Origin: Roseinatronobacter sp052379845
GTDB taxonomy: Bacteria > Pseudomonadota > Alphaproteobacteria > Rhodobacterales > Rhodobacteraceae
DNA: 64,000 nt
Direction: 5' to 3' (one strand)
NCBI GenBank assembly: GCA_052379845.1
Contig: JBQTCF010000014.1
Shown: in pieces, positions 23,468-32,539 of the stretch
How positions within the stretch are numbered: position 1 is the stretch's first letter
How the letters are laid out: every line of letters begins with the position of its first letter
Notes under the pieces: model-generated
The model's database searches: none
What the model saw: the letters and a program-made list of their open reading frames with translations, nothing else
What the model was told of the DNA's origin: nothing
Made by a program: the position numbers and the translations under genes

Positions 23468-25033
23468 ATGACGCAAACCACCCCCAAACAGGACCATGTC
23501 CTGATATTCGACACCACATTGCGCGATGGCGAACAATCCCCCGGCGCCACCATGAGCCATGCCGAAAAGCTGGAAATCGCCAGTCTTCTGGATGAAATGG
23601 GTGTTGATATCATCGAAGCGGGGTTTCCCATCGCATCAGAGGGGGATTTTCAGGCGGTCAGCGAGATTGCGAAGAATTCGCGCAATTCGGTCATTTGTGG
23701 CCTGTCGCGTGCCAATTTCAACGATATTGACCGCTGCTGGGAGGCCGTGAAACACGCCGCCCGCCCGCGCATTCACACATTCATCGGCACATCGCCCCTG
23801 CACCGCGATATTACCGCGCTGGACCAGGATGCGATGGTTGCGCGCATTCATGACACAGTCAGCCATGCGCGCAACCTGTGTGACAACGTGCAATGGTCCC
23901 CCATGGACGCCACGCGCACCGAACATGACTATCTGTGCCGCGTGGTGGAAACCGCCATCAAGGCGGGCGCCACGACAATCAACATCCCCGATACTGTGGG
24001 CTACACCTATCCGCGCGAAAGTGCGGACCTGATTGCCATGTTGCTGGAACGGGTGCCCGGCGCCGATGAAATCATCTTCGCCACGCATTGCCATAACGAC
24101 CTGGGCATGGCGACGGCCAATTCGCTGGCCGCAGTGGAAGCGGGCGCGCGCCAGATCGAATGCACCATCAACGGGCTGGGCGAACGCGCGGGCAATACCG
24201 CACTGGAAGAAGTGGTCATGGCGCTGCGCGTGCGCAATGACATCCTGCCCTATCGCACCGGCATTGACACAACCAAAATCATGGGCCTTTCGCGCATGGT
24301 TGCGGCCGTGTCGGGCTTTCCGGTGCAGTTCAACAAGGCCGTGGTCGGCAAGAATGCCTTTGCGCATGAATCGGGCATCCATCAGGATGGCATGCTGAAG
24401 AATAAAGAAACATTCGAGATTATGCGCCCCGAAGACATCGGGCTGGCGGCCACCAATCTGGTGATGGGCAAGCATTCGGGGCGCGCGGCCTTGCGCGCGA
24501 AACTGTCTGAGCTGGGCTATGAATTGGGTGACAATCAGCTGAAGGACGTGTTCGTGCGCTTCAAGGCGCTGGCCGATCGCAAGAAGGAAGTCTATGACGA
24601 CGACCTGATTGCGCTGATGACCGAAGCCAGCCTGAATGATGAGGACGCCTATCTGCAAGTGCGCAAGCTGCGCGTGATCTGTGGCACAGAAGGGCCGCAG
24701 GAAGCGGAATTGACACTTTCCATTGGTGGGGTCGAAAAATTTGTGGATGCCACGGGCGACGGGCCGGTGGATGCCACGTTCAATGCCGTCAAGATGCTGT
24801 TCGCCCATGACGCGAAGCTGGAACTGTATCAGGTGCATGCCGTCACCGAAGGGACCGACGCGCAGGCAACGGTCAGCGTGCGTCTGGCGCTGGATGGCGT
24901 GGTGTTTTCGGGCCAGTCCTCGGACACTGACACGGTGGTGGCGTCTGCAAAAGCCTATGTTAACGCACTCAACCGCATGGTGGTGCATCGCCACCGGGGC
25001 AATCTGTCCGCCCTGATGAGCAGCGCTAGCTGA
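23468..25033 (+). CDS. leuA: 2-isopropylmalate synthase
   Basis: 521-aa first enzyme of leucine synthesis, condensing acetyl-CoA with 2-oxoisovalerate. The HMGL-like TIM barrel begins FDTTLRDGEQSPGATM with the metal-binding Asp. HCHNDLGMATANS and GLGERAGNTALEEV complete the active site. The C-terminal ~130 residues form the LeuA allosteric domain for leucine feedback inhibition. Length is typical of class-I LeuA. The upstream leucine-rich leader peptide suggests an additional layer of control by leucyl-tRNA charging. CAGGAC serves as the ribosome binding site. Confidence 0.95.
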   Translation: MTQTTPKQDHVLIFDTTLRDGEQSPGATMSHAEKLEIASLLDEMGVDIIEAGFPIASEGDFQAVSEIAKNSRNSVICGLSRANFNDIDRCWEAVKHAARPRIHTFIGTSPLHRDITALDQDAMVARIHDTVSHARNLCDNVQWSPMDATRTEHDYLCRVVETAIKAGATTINIPDTVGYTYPRESADLIAMLLERVPGADEIIFATHCHNDLGMATANSLAAVEAGARQIECTINGLGERAGNTALEEVVMALRVRNDILPYRTGIDTTKIMGLSRMVAAVSGFPVQFNKAVVGKNAFAHESGIHQDGMLKNKETFEIMRPEDIGLAATNLVMGKHSGRAALRAKLSELGYELGDNQLKDVFVRFKALADRKKEVYDDDLIALMTEASLNDEDAYLQVRKLRVICGTEGPQEAELTLSIGGVEKFVDATGDGPVDATFNAVKMLFAHDAKLELYQVHAVTEGTDAQATVSVRLALDGVVFSGQSSDTDTVVASAKAYVNALNRMVVHRHRGNLSALMSSAS

Positions 25034-25245
25034 TATTCCCCGGACAGGCCGGGGCGCGGCAGGCGGGGCACATCATGCCCGGCCCGCCGCCGAAATCGCG
25101 GCTTTGTGCGGGCGCAGAAGCCATTTCCCGCTTATCTTGCAACTGCCCCCCCTTTACCGCGCGCCCTGCCCCGCCCTATAAGGCACGGGCGGGCTAGGCC
25201 TGCGGTTCCCAGCGCCGATTCCAAGTGAAGGACGGAAATATCCAC

Positions 25246-26283
25246 ATGCCCTTGTTTCCCAGTCTGTTTTCATCTGACATGGCCATCGATCTTGGCACGG
25301 CCAATACGCTGGTCTATGTAAAGGGGCGGGGCATTATTCTGAATGAACCCTCGGTGGTGGCCTATCACACCAAGGACGGGCGCAAGGCCGTTCTGGCGGT
25401 GGGAGAGGATGCGAAGCTGATGCTGGGGCGCACGCCTGGTTCGATTGAAGCCATCCGCCCCATGCGCGACGGCGTCATCGCGGATTTCGATGTTGCCGAA
25501 GAAATGATCAAGCATTTCATCCGCAAGGTGCATCGCAACACCATGTTCTCGAAGCCCAAAGTGATTGTATGTGTGCCCTATGGCGCAACCCCTGTGGAAA
25601 AACGCGCCATCCGTCAGTCGGTTTTGTCCGCAGGCGCGCGGCGCGCAGGGCTGATTTCCGAACCCATCGCCGCCGCAATCGGCGCGGGTATGCCCATCAC
25701 GGACCCCACAGGCAGCATGGTCGTTGATATTGGCGGCGGCACCACCGAAGTGGCGGTTCTGTCGCTGGGCGATATTGTCTATGCCCGTTCCGTCCGGGTG
25801 GGTGGCGACCGTATGGATGAAGCGATTGTCAGCTTCCTGCGCCGCAACCAGAACCTGCTGATTGGCGAGGCCACCGCCGAGAAAATCAAATGCACCATCG
25901 GCACGGCCCGCATGCCCGATGACGGGCGCGGCCAGTCGATGATGATACGCGGGCGCGACCTGCTGAACGGTGTGCCCAAGGAAATTGAAATCACACAGGC
26001 ACAAGTGGCCGAAGCATTGTCCGAAACCGTGACCACCATTTGCGAGGCCGTGATGATTGCGCTGGAAATCACCCCGCCTGATCTGGCCGCCGATATCGTG
26101 GACCGTGGCGTTATCCTGACGGGGGGCGGCGCGCTGCTGGGGGAACTGGACCTGGCCTTGCGTGAACAAACCGGCCTGTCAATTTCGGTCGCGGATGAAG
26201 CGCTGAACTGCGTGGCCATTGGCACCGGCAAGGCGCTGGAATACGAGAAACAACTGCGTCACGCCATCGATTATGAAAGCTGA
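25246..26283 (+). CDS. mreB: Rod-shape-determining protein MreB
   Basis: 345-aa bacterial actin that directs elongasome movement along the inner membrane. The phosphate-1 motif MAIDLGTANTLVY lies near the N-terminus and the phosphate-2 motif VVDIGGGTTEVAVLS mid-protein; GVILTGGGALLGELD is the adenosine region. The N-terminus MPLFPSLFSSD is the usual membrane-contact form. The ATG at 25246 is preferred to an in-frame GTG at 25225, which contains the AAGGA that would serve as its binding site. It starts the mreB-mreC-mreD-mrdA-rodA cluster. Confidence 0.96.
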   Translation: MPLFPSLFSSDMAIDLGTANTLVYVKGRGIILNEPSVVAYHTKDGRKAVLAVGEDAKLMLGRTPGSIEAIRPMRDGVIADFDVAEEMIKHFIRKVHRNTMFSKPKVIVCVPYGATPVEKRAIRQSVLSAGARRAGLISEPIAAAIGAGMPITDPTGSMVVDIGGGTTEVAVLSLGDIVYARSVRVGGDRMDEAIVSFLRRNQNLLIGEATAEKIKCTIGTARMPDDGRGQSMMIRGRDLLNGVPKEIEITQAQVAEALSETVTTICEAVMIALEITPPDLAADIVDRGVILTGGGALLGELDLALREQTGLSISVADEALNCVAIGTGKALEYEKQLRHAIDYES

Positions 26284-26308
26284 CGCTGCAACAGGCCGGG
26301 TGTGAACT

Positions 26309-27244
26309 TTGGCATCGGATCGTCAGACAGACCAGGATTATGTTCGACCGGTCAGGCGTATTCTGATCGGGGTCATGGTTGTATTTCTGTCAGCGGTGTT
26401 TCTGGTCTGGCGCATCGACAGCCCAAGGGTGGAACAGCTGCGCACCGACCTGATCGACACGATTGTGCCATCGTTTGACTGGGCCATGCGCCCTGTCACC
26501 CGGGTGGCGGGTATGCTGGAGAACCTTCAATCCTATGCCCGCATTGTTGAACAAAATCAGGAATTGCGCCGCGAATTGCAGCAAATGCGCGCATGGCGCG
26601 AGGCGGCATTGCAACTGGAACAGCGCAACGCGCAGCTTCTGGACCTCAATCAGGTCCGCATCGACCCGCAATTAACCCATGTGACCGGCGTTGTCATGGC
26701 CGATGGCGGGTCGCCCTTTCGCCGTTCGGTTTTGCTGAATGTGGGCGCGCGCGACGGGGTGCAGGATGGCTGGGCGGTCATGGATGGTCTGGGGCTTGCG
26801 GGCCGCATTGCAGGGGTTGGCAACCGGACATCGCGGGTTGTGCTGTTGACCGATACAGCCAGTTCCGTTCCCGTGCTTATCCAGCCGTCGGGACAGCGGG
26901 CCATGCTGTCGGGGGACAATTCTGTGTTTCCGCTTCTGGAATTCATTGAAACCCCGGATGAATTGCGCCCCGGTGACCGGGTCATAAGTTCCGATGACGG
27001 CGGTGTGTTTCCCGCCGGTCTGCTGATCGGCGAAGTTGTGCAAACCCGCGACCGGCGCTTGCGCGTGCGCCTTGCGGCTGATTTTGGACGGCTGGAATTC
27101 CTGCGCGTCATGCGCTCGCGTCCGGTCGAACAGATTTTGCACACTGGCTCCTTGATCGTTCCTGATCCGCAGCGCCTGCCTGACCTGCCTGATGGCGTGA
27201 TCGCGCCTGCCGGTCCGGGCGCAGAAAGCCCTGTGGATGAGTAA
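26309..27244 (+). CDS. mreC: Rod-shape-determining protein MreC
   Basis: 311-aa periplasmic elongasome scaffold. It has a short cytoplasmic N-terminus, one transmembrane helix (ILIGVMVVFLSAVFLVW), a coiled coil (about residues 70-115, QNQELRRELQQMRAW) and the double beta-barrel MreC core. The reading frame opens with TTG at 26309; no ATG or GTG gives a full N-terminus, so a TTG start is likely. The C-terminal tail is Pro-rich. It overlaps mreD by 8 bp. MreC links MreB to PBP2 and MreD. Confidence 0.92.
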   Translation: MASDRQTDQDYVRPVRRILIGVMVVFLSAVFLVWRIDSPRVEQLRTDLIDTIVPSFDWAMRPVTRVAGMLENLQSYARIVEQNQELRRELQQMRAWREAALQLEQRNAQLLDLNQVRIDPQLTHVTGVVMADGGSPFRRSVLLNVGARDGVQDGWAVMDGLGLAGRIAGVGNRTSRVVLLTDTASSVPVLIQPSGQRAMLSGDNSVFPLLEFIETPDELRPGDRVISSDDGGVFPAGLLIGEVVQTRDRRLRVRLAADFGRLEFLRVMRSRPVEQILHTGSLIVPDPQRLPDLPDGVIAPAGPGAESPVDE

Positions 27245-27821
27245 GCACCGCCCCGCCGGAAAAGCGCTGTATGTGGTGCTGTTTCTGTCGCTGGCGGCAT
27301 TGGTCACATTCTTGCGCCTGCTGCCGATGCATGATTACGGCGCGTTGCCGTCTGTGCCCACCGACGGGGGGGGCTTGGCCAATGGTCGTGACTGGCCCCT
27401 GCCCGACTTTTTGCTATGCCTGACATTGGCATGGGTTGTGCGCCGCCCGGACCTGTTGCCTGCACCTGTCATTGCGGCATATTTTCTGTTCGAGGATTTG
27501 CTGCTGCTGCGCCCGCCCGGCCTGTGGGCGCTGGTTGTTTTGGTGGCTACGGAATTTCTGCGCACGCGCACAGCGTCCCTGCGCGGATTCGGCTTCTGGC
27601 TGGAATATGCGTTGGTTTGCGGGTTGATGCTGGCCATGTTTCTGGCCAATCGCGCCGTGATCGCAATTGTGATGATGCCACAAGCCCCGCTTGACTTGAG
27701 CTTTGCGCAGTTTCTGGGCACAGTCCTTCTATATCCCGCTGTGGTGGCGCTGTCGCATTATGTGTTCAAGCTGCGCAAACCCGCCACGGGTGAAGTTGAT
27801 GTTCTGGGACAGAAATTGTGA
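27237..27821 (+). CDS. mreD: Rod-shape-determining protein MreD
   Basis: 194-aa inner-membrane protein with about five or six hydrophobic helices (for example ALYVVLFLSLAALVTFLRLL and LVVLVATEFLRT). It matches the MreD family in size, topology and position. It is thought to bridge MreC and the PBP2-RodA synthase. Sequence conservation in this family is low, so position between mreC and mrdA carries much of the assignment. It overlaps both neighbours (8 bp and 4 bp). Confidence 0.88.
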   Translation: MSKHRPAGKALYVVLFLSLAALVTFLRLLPMHDYGALPSVPTDGGGLANGRDWPLPDFLLCLTLAWVVRRPDLLPAPVIAAYFLFEDLLLLRPPGLWALVVLVATEFLRTRTASLRGFGFWLEYALVCGLMLAMFLANRAVIAIVMMPQAPLDLSFAQFLGTVLLYPAVVALSHYVFKLRKPATGEVDVLGQKL

Positions 27822-29755
27822 AACGCACAGACCGCGACAAGGAACTCAGTCAGGCCACAATCACCCGCCGCGGCCTGATCATTGGCGGCGCGCAGCTTGC
27901 TTTTGCCGGCGCGCTGGTGTGGCGGCTGCGCGATATGCAGTTGATGCATTCCGAACAATTCCATCTGCTGGCCGAAGAAAACCGCATCAACCTGCGGCTG
28001 TTGCCGCCCACGCGCGGGTTGATCTTTGACCGCAACGGGGTGCTGCTGGCGGGCAATGAACAAAATTACCGTGTGGTCATAAAACGCGATGATGCGGGCG
28101 ATATTGATCTGGTTCTTGACCGCCTGTCGCAGCTTATCGCCTTGACCGAAGATGATCTGGACCGCGCGCGGCGTGATTTGCTGCGCAACCGGCCCTTCGT
28201 GCCTGTGACGGTGGCCGAACGCCTGAGCTGGGAAGAGATAAGCCGCATTGCTGCAAATGCGCCAGCCCTGCCGGGGGTAACGCCTGAAATGGGGTTGTCA
28301 CGCGCCTATCCGCTGCGCGAGGATATGGCCCATGTGGTGGGCTATGTCGGCCCCGTGTCCGAACGCGATCTGGAAGCGCTGGAAGCCCCTGATCCGGTGC
28401 TGATGATCCCGCGCTTCCAGATTGGCAAAAGCGGGGTGGAACGTGCGATGGAAGATCGCTTGCGCGGCACGGCCGGGTCCCAACGCGTGGAGGTGAACGC
28501 CGTAGGCCGTGTCATGCGCGAACTCGACCGCGCCGAGGGGCAACCGGGCAGCAACCTTCATATGACGATTGACGCGCGTTTGCAAAACTACGCCCTGGAA
28601 CGCATGCGCGGCCAAAGTGGCGCGGCGGTTGTGCTGGACACGGCCACAGGCGATATTCTGGCGCTTGCCTCGGCGCCCAGTTTTGACGCCAACCTGTTCG
28701 TGCGCGGGATTTCCAGCACGGATTTCAACGCGCTTTTGGACAATGACTACCGCCCCTTGCTGAACAAGACCGTGCAAGGCATGTATCCGCCCGGATCGAC
28801 CTTCAAGATGGTGACGGCCCTTGCCGCGCTGGAGGCAGGTGAAACGGATGGCGAGGAACGCGTGTTCTGTCCCGGTCACATGGATGTGTCGGGCAACCGC
28901 TTTCATTGCTGGCGGCGCGGCGGTCATGGGCGCGTGGGCCTTGTGTCCGCGCTTTCGGAAAGTTGCGATGTCTATTTCTATGAAATGGCGCAGCGCTGCG
29001 GCATAGACAGGATCAATGCCATGTCCGAACGTCTGGGCCTTGGTATCCGCTATGATTTGCCCATTCCGTCAATGGCGGGCGGCTTGAACCCGACACGGGA
29101 CTGGAAACGGCGCAACCGTAACGCGGAATGGCTGGTGGGGGATACGGTCAATGCATCCATCGGTCAGGGGTTTGTATTGTCGACGCCCCTGCAACTGGCC
29201 GTGATGACAGCACGGCTGGCCACCAACACAGCCGTTCTGCCCCGCCTGCTGCGTGACCCGCTGGCACAGGCCACACCGCAGGCCGCATCGCTGGACCTGC
29301 GCCCCGAATGGCTGCGCATGATCCGCCGGGGCATGGTGGATACCGTCAACCACGCTCGCGGCACGGCTTATTCATCGCGCGTGGTGGCAGAAGGTCAGGA
29401 AATGGCAGGCAAAACCGGCACCAGTCAGGTGTTTTCCATCACCCGGGCCGAACGCGATGCGGGCCTCCGCCAGCAAAGCGACCTGCCATGGAACAGGCGC
29501 AACCATGCGCTGTTTGTCAATTACGCCCCCATTGACGCACCGCGCATTGCAGTGTCGGTTGTCATTGAACATGGGGGCGGCGGGTCTTCGGCGGCGGCCC
29601 CCATAGGGCGCGACATCACGCTTGCCGCCCTGAATGATGGTATCCCGCCGCTTTCGGCCTATCCGGCCCCGCAACGCAACCGCATTCGCGCAGAACAGCT
29701 GGAATTGGAAGACCGCCTGCGCGACCCGCAGCTTTTGCGGATAAGCCGCGCATGA
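27818..29755 (+). CDS. mrdA: Penicillin-binding protein 2, transpeptidase of the elongasome
   Basis: 645-aa class-B PBP that crosslinks new peptidoglycan during side-wall growth. A single N-terminal membrane segment (LIIGGAQLAFAGALVWRL) precedes a PBP dimerisation domain with TRGLIFDRNG. The transpeptidase motifs are S327-T-F-K330 (nucleophile Ser327), SCD in SALSESCDVYFY, and KTGTSQ. A GTG start overlaps mreD by 4 bp. It works with RodA, encoded next with another 4-bp overlap. Confidence 0.95.
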   Translation: MKRTDRDKELSQATITRRGLIIGGAQLAFAGALVWRLRDMQLMHSEQFHLLAEENRINLRLLPPTRGLIFDRNGVLLAGNEQNYRVVIKRDDAGDIDLVLDRLSQLIALTEDDLDRARRDLLRNRPFVPVTVAERLSWEEISRIAANAPALPGVTPEMGLSRAYPLREDMAHVVGYVGPVSERDLEALEAPDPVLMIPRFQIGKSGVERAMEDRLRGTAGSQRVEVNAVGRVMRELDRAEGQPGSNLHMTIDARLQNYALERMRGQSGAAVVLDTATGDILALASAPSFDANLFVRGISSTDFNALLDNDYRPLLNKTVQGMYPPGSTFKMVTALAALEAGETDGEERVFCPGHMDVSGNRFHCWRRGGHGRVGLVSALSESCDVYFYEMAQRCGIDRINAMSERLGLGIRYDLPIPSMAGGLNPTRDWKRRNRNAEWLVGDTVNASIGQGFVLSTPLQLAVMTARLATNTAVLPRLLRDPLAQATPQAASLDLRPEWLRMIRRGMVDTVNHARGTAYSSRVVAEGQEMAGKTGTSQVFSITRAERDAGLRQQSDLPWNRRNHALFVNYAPIDAPRIAVSVVIEHGGGGSSAAAPIGRDITLAALNDGIPPLSAYPAPQRNRIRAEQLELEDRLRDPQLLRISRA

Positions 29756-30900
29756 GTTACCTTGAATACAACACCAAACGCATGCCTTCGGGACTGTCAA
29801 AAGTGCTGTATGTCAACTGGCCGCTGGTGGTGCTGCTGGTTGCTGTGGCGTGCTACGGATTCATCATGTTGTATTCCGTTGCAGGGGGCAACACGCGGCC
29901 ATGGATGGAGCTGCAATTGCGCCGTTTCGGGGCCGGGCTGGTGCTGATGATGACGATTGCGTTTGTCCCGCTGTGGTTCTGGCGGTCGATTGCCGGTATT
30001 GCCTATGGCCTGTCCATCCTGCTGTTGCTGGGGGTGGAATTTTTCGGAACAATCGGGATGGGGGCCAAGCGCTGGCTTGTTGTCGGGCCTGTGCGGTTGC
30101 AACCCTCGGAATTGGCCAAAATCACCACCATTCTGGCACTGGCGGCATATTATGACTGGCTGAGCATCAAGAAAACATCCCATCCGCTTTGGGTGGGTGT
30201 AGGGATTGCGATTGCGGCGGTGCCCGCGTTTTTGGTCCTGCGGCAACCGGATCTGGGCACAGCGTTGTTGCTGACAGTGGGGGGCGGTGTGGTGATTTTT
30301 GCCGCGGGCGTGCATTGGGCCTATTTCGCGGCGCTGATCGGCAGTATGGGCGCGGGGATTACCGCTGTCATGTCCTCTCGCGGGACGGAGTGGCAAATTC
30401 TGAAGGATTATCAGTATCGGCGCATCGATTCCTTCCTTGATCCGTCGCTTGATCCTTTGGGCGCGGGCTATCACATCAACCAGTCGATGATTGCGCTGGG
30501 GTCTGGCGGCTGGTCGGGGCGCGGGTTCATGGAAGGAACACAGGCGCGGCTGAACTTCCTGCCCGAGAAACACACTGATTTCATTTTCACCACATTGGCG
30601 GAAGAATTCGGGTTTGTCGGCGCTGTGTCGCTGCTGGTGCTGTATCTGATGATCATCGGGTTTTGCCTGTTGACAGCGTTTCGCACATCCAGCCGGTTCG
30701 GGGCGCTGCTGGTCGTGGGTGTTGTGGGCACGTTCTTTCTGTATTTTGCCGTGAATATGGCCATGGTCATGGGGCTTGCGCCCGTGGTGGGTGTGCCCTT
30801 GCCGCTGGTGTCCTATGGGGGGTCGGCGATGATAGTTCTGATGGTGGGCTTCGGGCTTGTGCAATCGGCACATATTCACAGACCAAGGTTACCCTCATGA
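29752..30900 (+). CDS. rodA: Peptidoglycan glycosyltransferase RodA
   Basis: 382-aa SEDS-family polymerase with about ten transmembrane helices. Conserved segments are KRWLVVGPVRLQPSELAKI, the RQPDLGTALLL block with the essential Asp, GWSGRGFMEGTQARLNFLPEKHTDF, and LVSYGGSAM near the C-terminus. It polymerises lipid II glycan strands in partnership with PBP2. It overlaps mrdA and the following reductase gene by 4 bp each, completing the rod-shape operon. Confidence 0.96.
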   Translation: MSYLEYNTKRMPSGLSKVLYVNWPLVVLLVAVACYGFIMLYSVAGGNTRPWMELQLRRFGAGLVLMMTIAFVPLWFWRSIAGIAYGLSILLLLGVEFFGTIGMGAKRWLVVGPVRLQPSELAKITTILALAAYYDWLSIKKTSHPLWVGVGIAIAAVPAFLVLRQPDLGTALLLTVGGGVVIFAAGVHWAYFAALIGSMGAGITAVMSSRGTEWQILKDYQYRRIDSFLDPSLDPLGAGYHINQSMIALGSGGWSGRGFMEGTQARLNFLPEKHTDFIFTTLAEEFGFVGAVSLLVLYLMIIGFCLLTAFRTSSRFGALLVVGVVGTFFLYFAVNMAMVMGLAPVVGVPLPLVSYGGSAMIVLMVGFGLVQSAHIHRPRLPS

Positions 30901-31829
30901 CGCTGACAGTTCTATTCGCCGCAGGGAAGCAGTTGTTCAACAGCTATCAGGCACCGCTGGAACAAGCATTCCATATGCATGGGTTAAAGGTGCATCTGCT
31001 GATGGATGCGCCGCCTGAACAGGTGGATTACATCATCTATGCCCCGTCCAGCGCGTTGCAGGATTTCACGCCCTATACTGCGTGCAAGGCGGTTTTGAAC
31101 CTGTGGGCGGGGGTTGAGAAAATTGTCGGCAACCCTACGCTGACCCAACCACTATGCCGCATGGTGGACCCTGCCCTGACCCAAGGGATGGTCGAATATG
31201 TCTGCGGGCATGTGCTGCGCTACCATCTGGGAATGGATGCGCATATCCACGCCCGCCCCGGTGACTGGCAACCTGTGGAACCGCCGCTTGCGCAAGAACG
31301 CAGCATCGGCATTCTGGGCTTGGGCGCATTGGGGCTGGCGGTGGCGCAGGCGCTGGGCCGTTTCGGGTTTGAGCTTCACGGCTGGGCGCGCAGTCCCAAA
31401 TCCGTTCCCGGGATCACCTGCCATCATGGGCCGAAGGGGCTGGAAACCTGCCTGTCGCGCGCACAGGTTCTGGTCACGCTGTTGCCACTGACACAGGACA
31501 CGGAAAACCTGCTGGATGCGCGCGCATTGCAGCGTCTGCCCAAAGGGGCCGCACTTATCAATCCCGGCCGCGGTGGGCTTGTGGATGACAGCGCGCTGAT
31601 TGCCGCGCTGGACAGCGGGCAATTGGGCCATGCCACACTGGATGTGTTCCGCACTGAACCCTTGCCCGCAGATCATCCTTTCTGGGCGCATCCGCGCGTG
31701 ACTGTGACACCCCATATAGCCGCCACAACGCGCCCGAACACGGCCGCGCAGGTGATTGCGGAAAATATTGCGCGCGGCGAGCACGGCCAGCCGCTGCTGC
31801 ATCTTGTGGACCGCCCGCGCGGATACTGA
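30897..31829 (+). CDS. ghrA: Glyoxylate/hydroxypyruvate reductase A-like dehydrogenase
   Basis: 310-aa D-2-hydroxyacid dehydrogenase, close to GhrA in type. The NAD(P)-binding motif is LGLGALGLAVAQALG. The catalytic Arg lies in NPGRGGLVDD, the Glu in DVFRTEPLP and the His in TPHIAATTRP. It should reduce glyoxylate or hydroxypyruvate to the hydroxyacid. The ATG overlaps the rodA stop by 4 bp (ATGA), so it is co-translated with a cell-wall operon despite an unrelated metabolic role. The exact substrate is inferred from family. Confidence 0.85.
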   Translation: MTLTVLFAAGKQLFNSYQAPLEQAFHMHGLKVHLLMDAPPEQVDYIIYAPSSALQDFTPYTACKAVLNLWAGVEKIVGNPTLTQPLCRMVDPALTQGMVEYVCGHVLRYHLGMDAHIHARPGDWQPVEPPLAQERSIGILGLGALGLAVAQALGRFGFELHGWARSPKSVPGITCHHGPKGLETCLSRAQVLVTLLPLTQDTENLLDARALQRLPKGAALINPGRGGLVDDSALIAALDSGQLGHATLDVFRTEPLPADHPFWAHPRVTVTPHIAATTRPNTAAQVIAENIARGEHGQPLLHLVDRPRGY

Positions 31830-31913
31830 GAGGCCGCGATATTCATCCTTCCGAAAGGGTCCTGTGGCATTGTCCAGACGTAGCCTTCAGGCTGGGTTTC
31901 GCGCGGGGTCGCA

Positions 31914-32471
31914 ATGTCGCAAATTACGCAAGGGGCCCCCAACGGCCCCATACAGGCCTGTGCATGTCCTGAACATGCCCCCATTCCGGCATGGATCACG
32001 CTGCCCGTCGGGGTGGTGCTGACCTTGGCTGTATTGATGCTGGCCAGTGCCCATCTGGACCATTGCGCGCGCAACCCGTTATTTTGCGCAGCGCCCATTG
32101 CACTACCTGTTGAGGATGCGCCCGCAATACCCGCAATACCCGCGCGCCCGGTGCTGGGCCACGCGTTCAGCGCGTTGCCACTGTCGCTTGGGGCTGGCGG
32201 GGACGCGCCGCGCTACACGCTGCCGCCGGGCGCCAACATGCTGGATGTCGCCACCCATCCCGGCGCGATTGCGCTGGACAAGATCAATCTGATTGCCATC
32301 GTGCAACAGGGCGACACGCGGCAGGCGCTGGTCCGTCTGGAAAACGGAACAATCCTGCGCTTGCGGCAGGGCGACAGGCTGGAGGGGGGCACCGTGGCCG
32401 CGATTGCCGATAACGCCATCTACCTGCTGCAACCCGACATGACCCCGCGCGCGCTGGTTCTTGGCGGCTGA
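31914..32471 (+). CDS. Membrane-anchored GspC/PilP-like protein (short paralogue)
   Basis: 185-aa protein with an N-terminal cytoplasmic segment, one transmembrane helix (about residues 27-48, LPVGVVLTLAVLMLASA), a Pro/Ala-rich linker, and a C-terminal beta-rich module from about residue 118. That module (INLIAIVQQ...ALVRLENG...LRQGDRLEGGTVAAI) aligns by eye with the last 70 residues of the 1004-aa protein at 45738. Both resemble the homology region of type II secretion GspC or the pilus lipoprotein PilP. No secretion or pilus genes are adjacent. It probably resides in the periplasm-facing inner membrane; its function is unknown. Confidence 0.65.
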   Translation: MSQITQGAPNGPIQACACPEHAPIPAWITLPVGVVLTLAVLMLASAHLDHCARNPLFCAAPIALPVEDAPAIPAIPARPVLGHAFSALPLSLGAGGDAPRYTLPPGANMLDVATHPGAIALDKINLIAIVQQGDTRQALVRLENGTILRLRQGDRLEGGTVAAIADNAIYLLQPDMTPRALVLGG

Positions 32472-32539
32472 GGGGGCTTGCATCCGCGCGGTGACCGCGC
32501 GACAAACTGCTGACGCAAATTGCAACGCCGGACCCCGCC

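Noticed and set aside
25034..25245. Possible RNA gene between leuA and mreB
   Set aside because: A CCCCGG/CCGGGG stem and a TATAAG sequence are present, but there is no matching -35 element, ORF or terminator. It is better seen as a leuA end plus the mreB promoter region.
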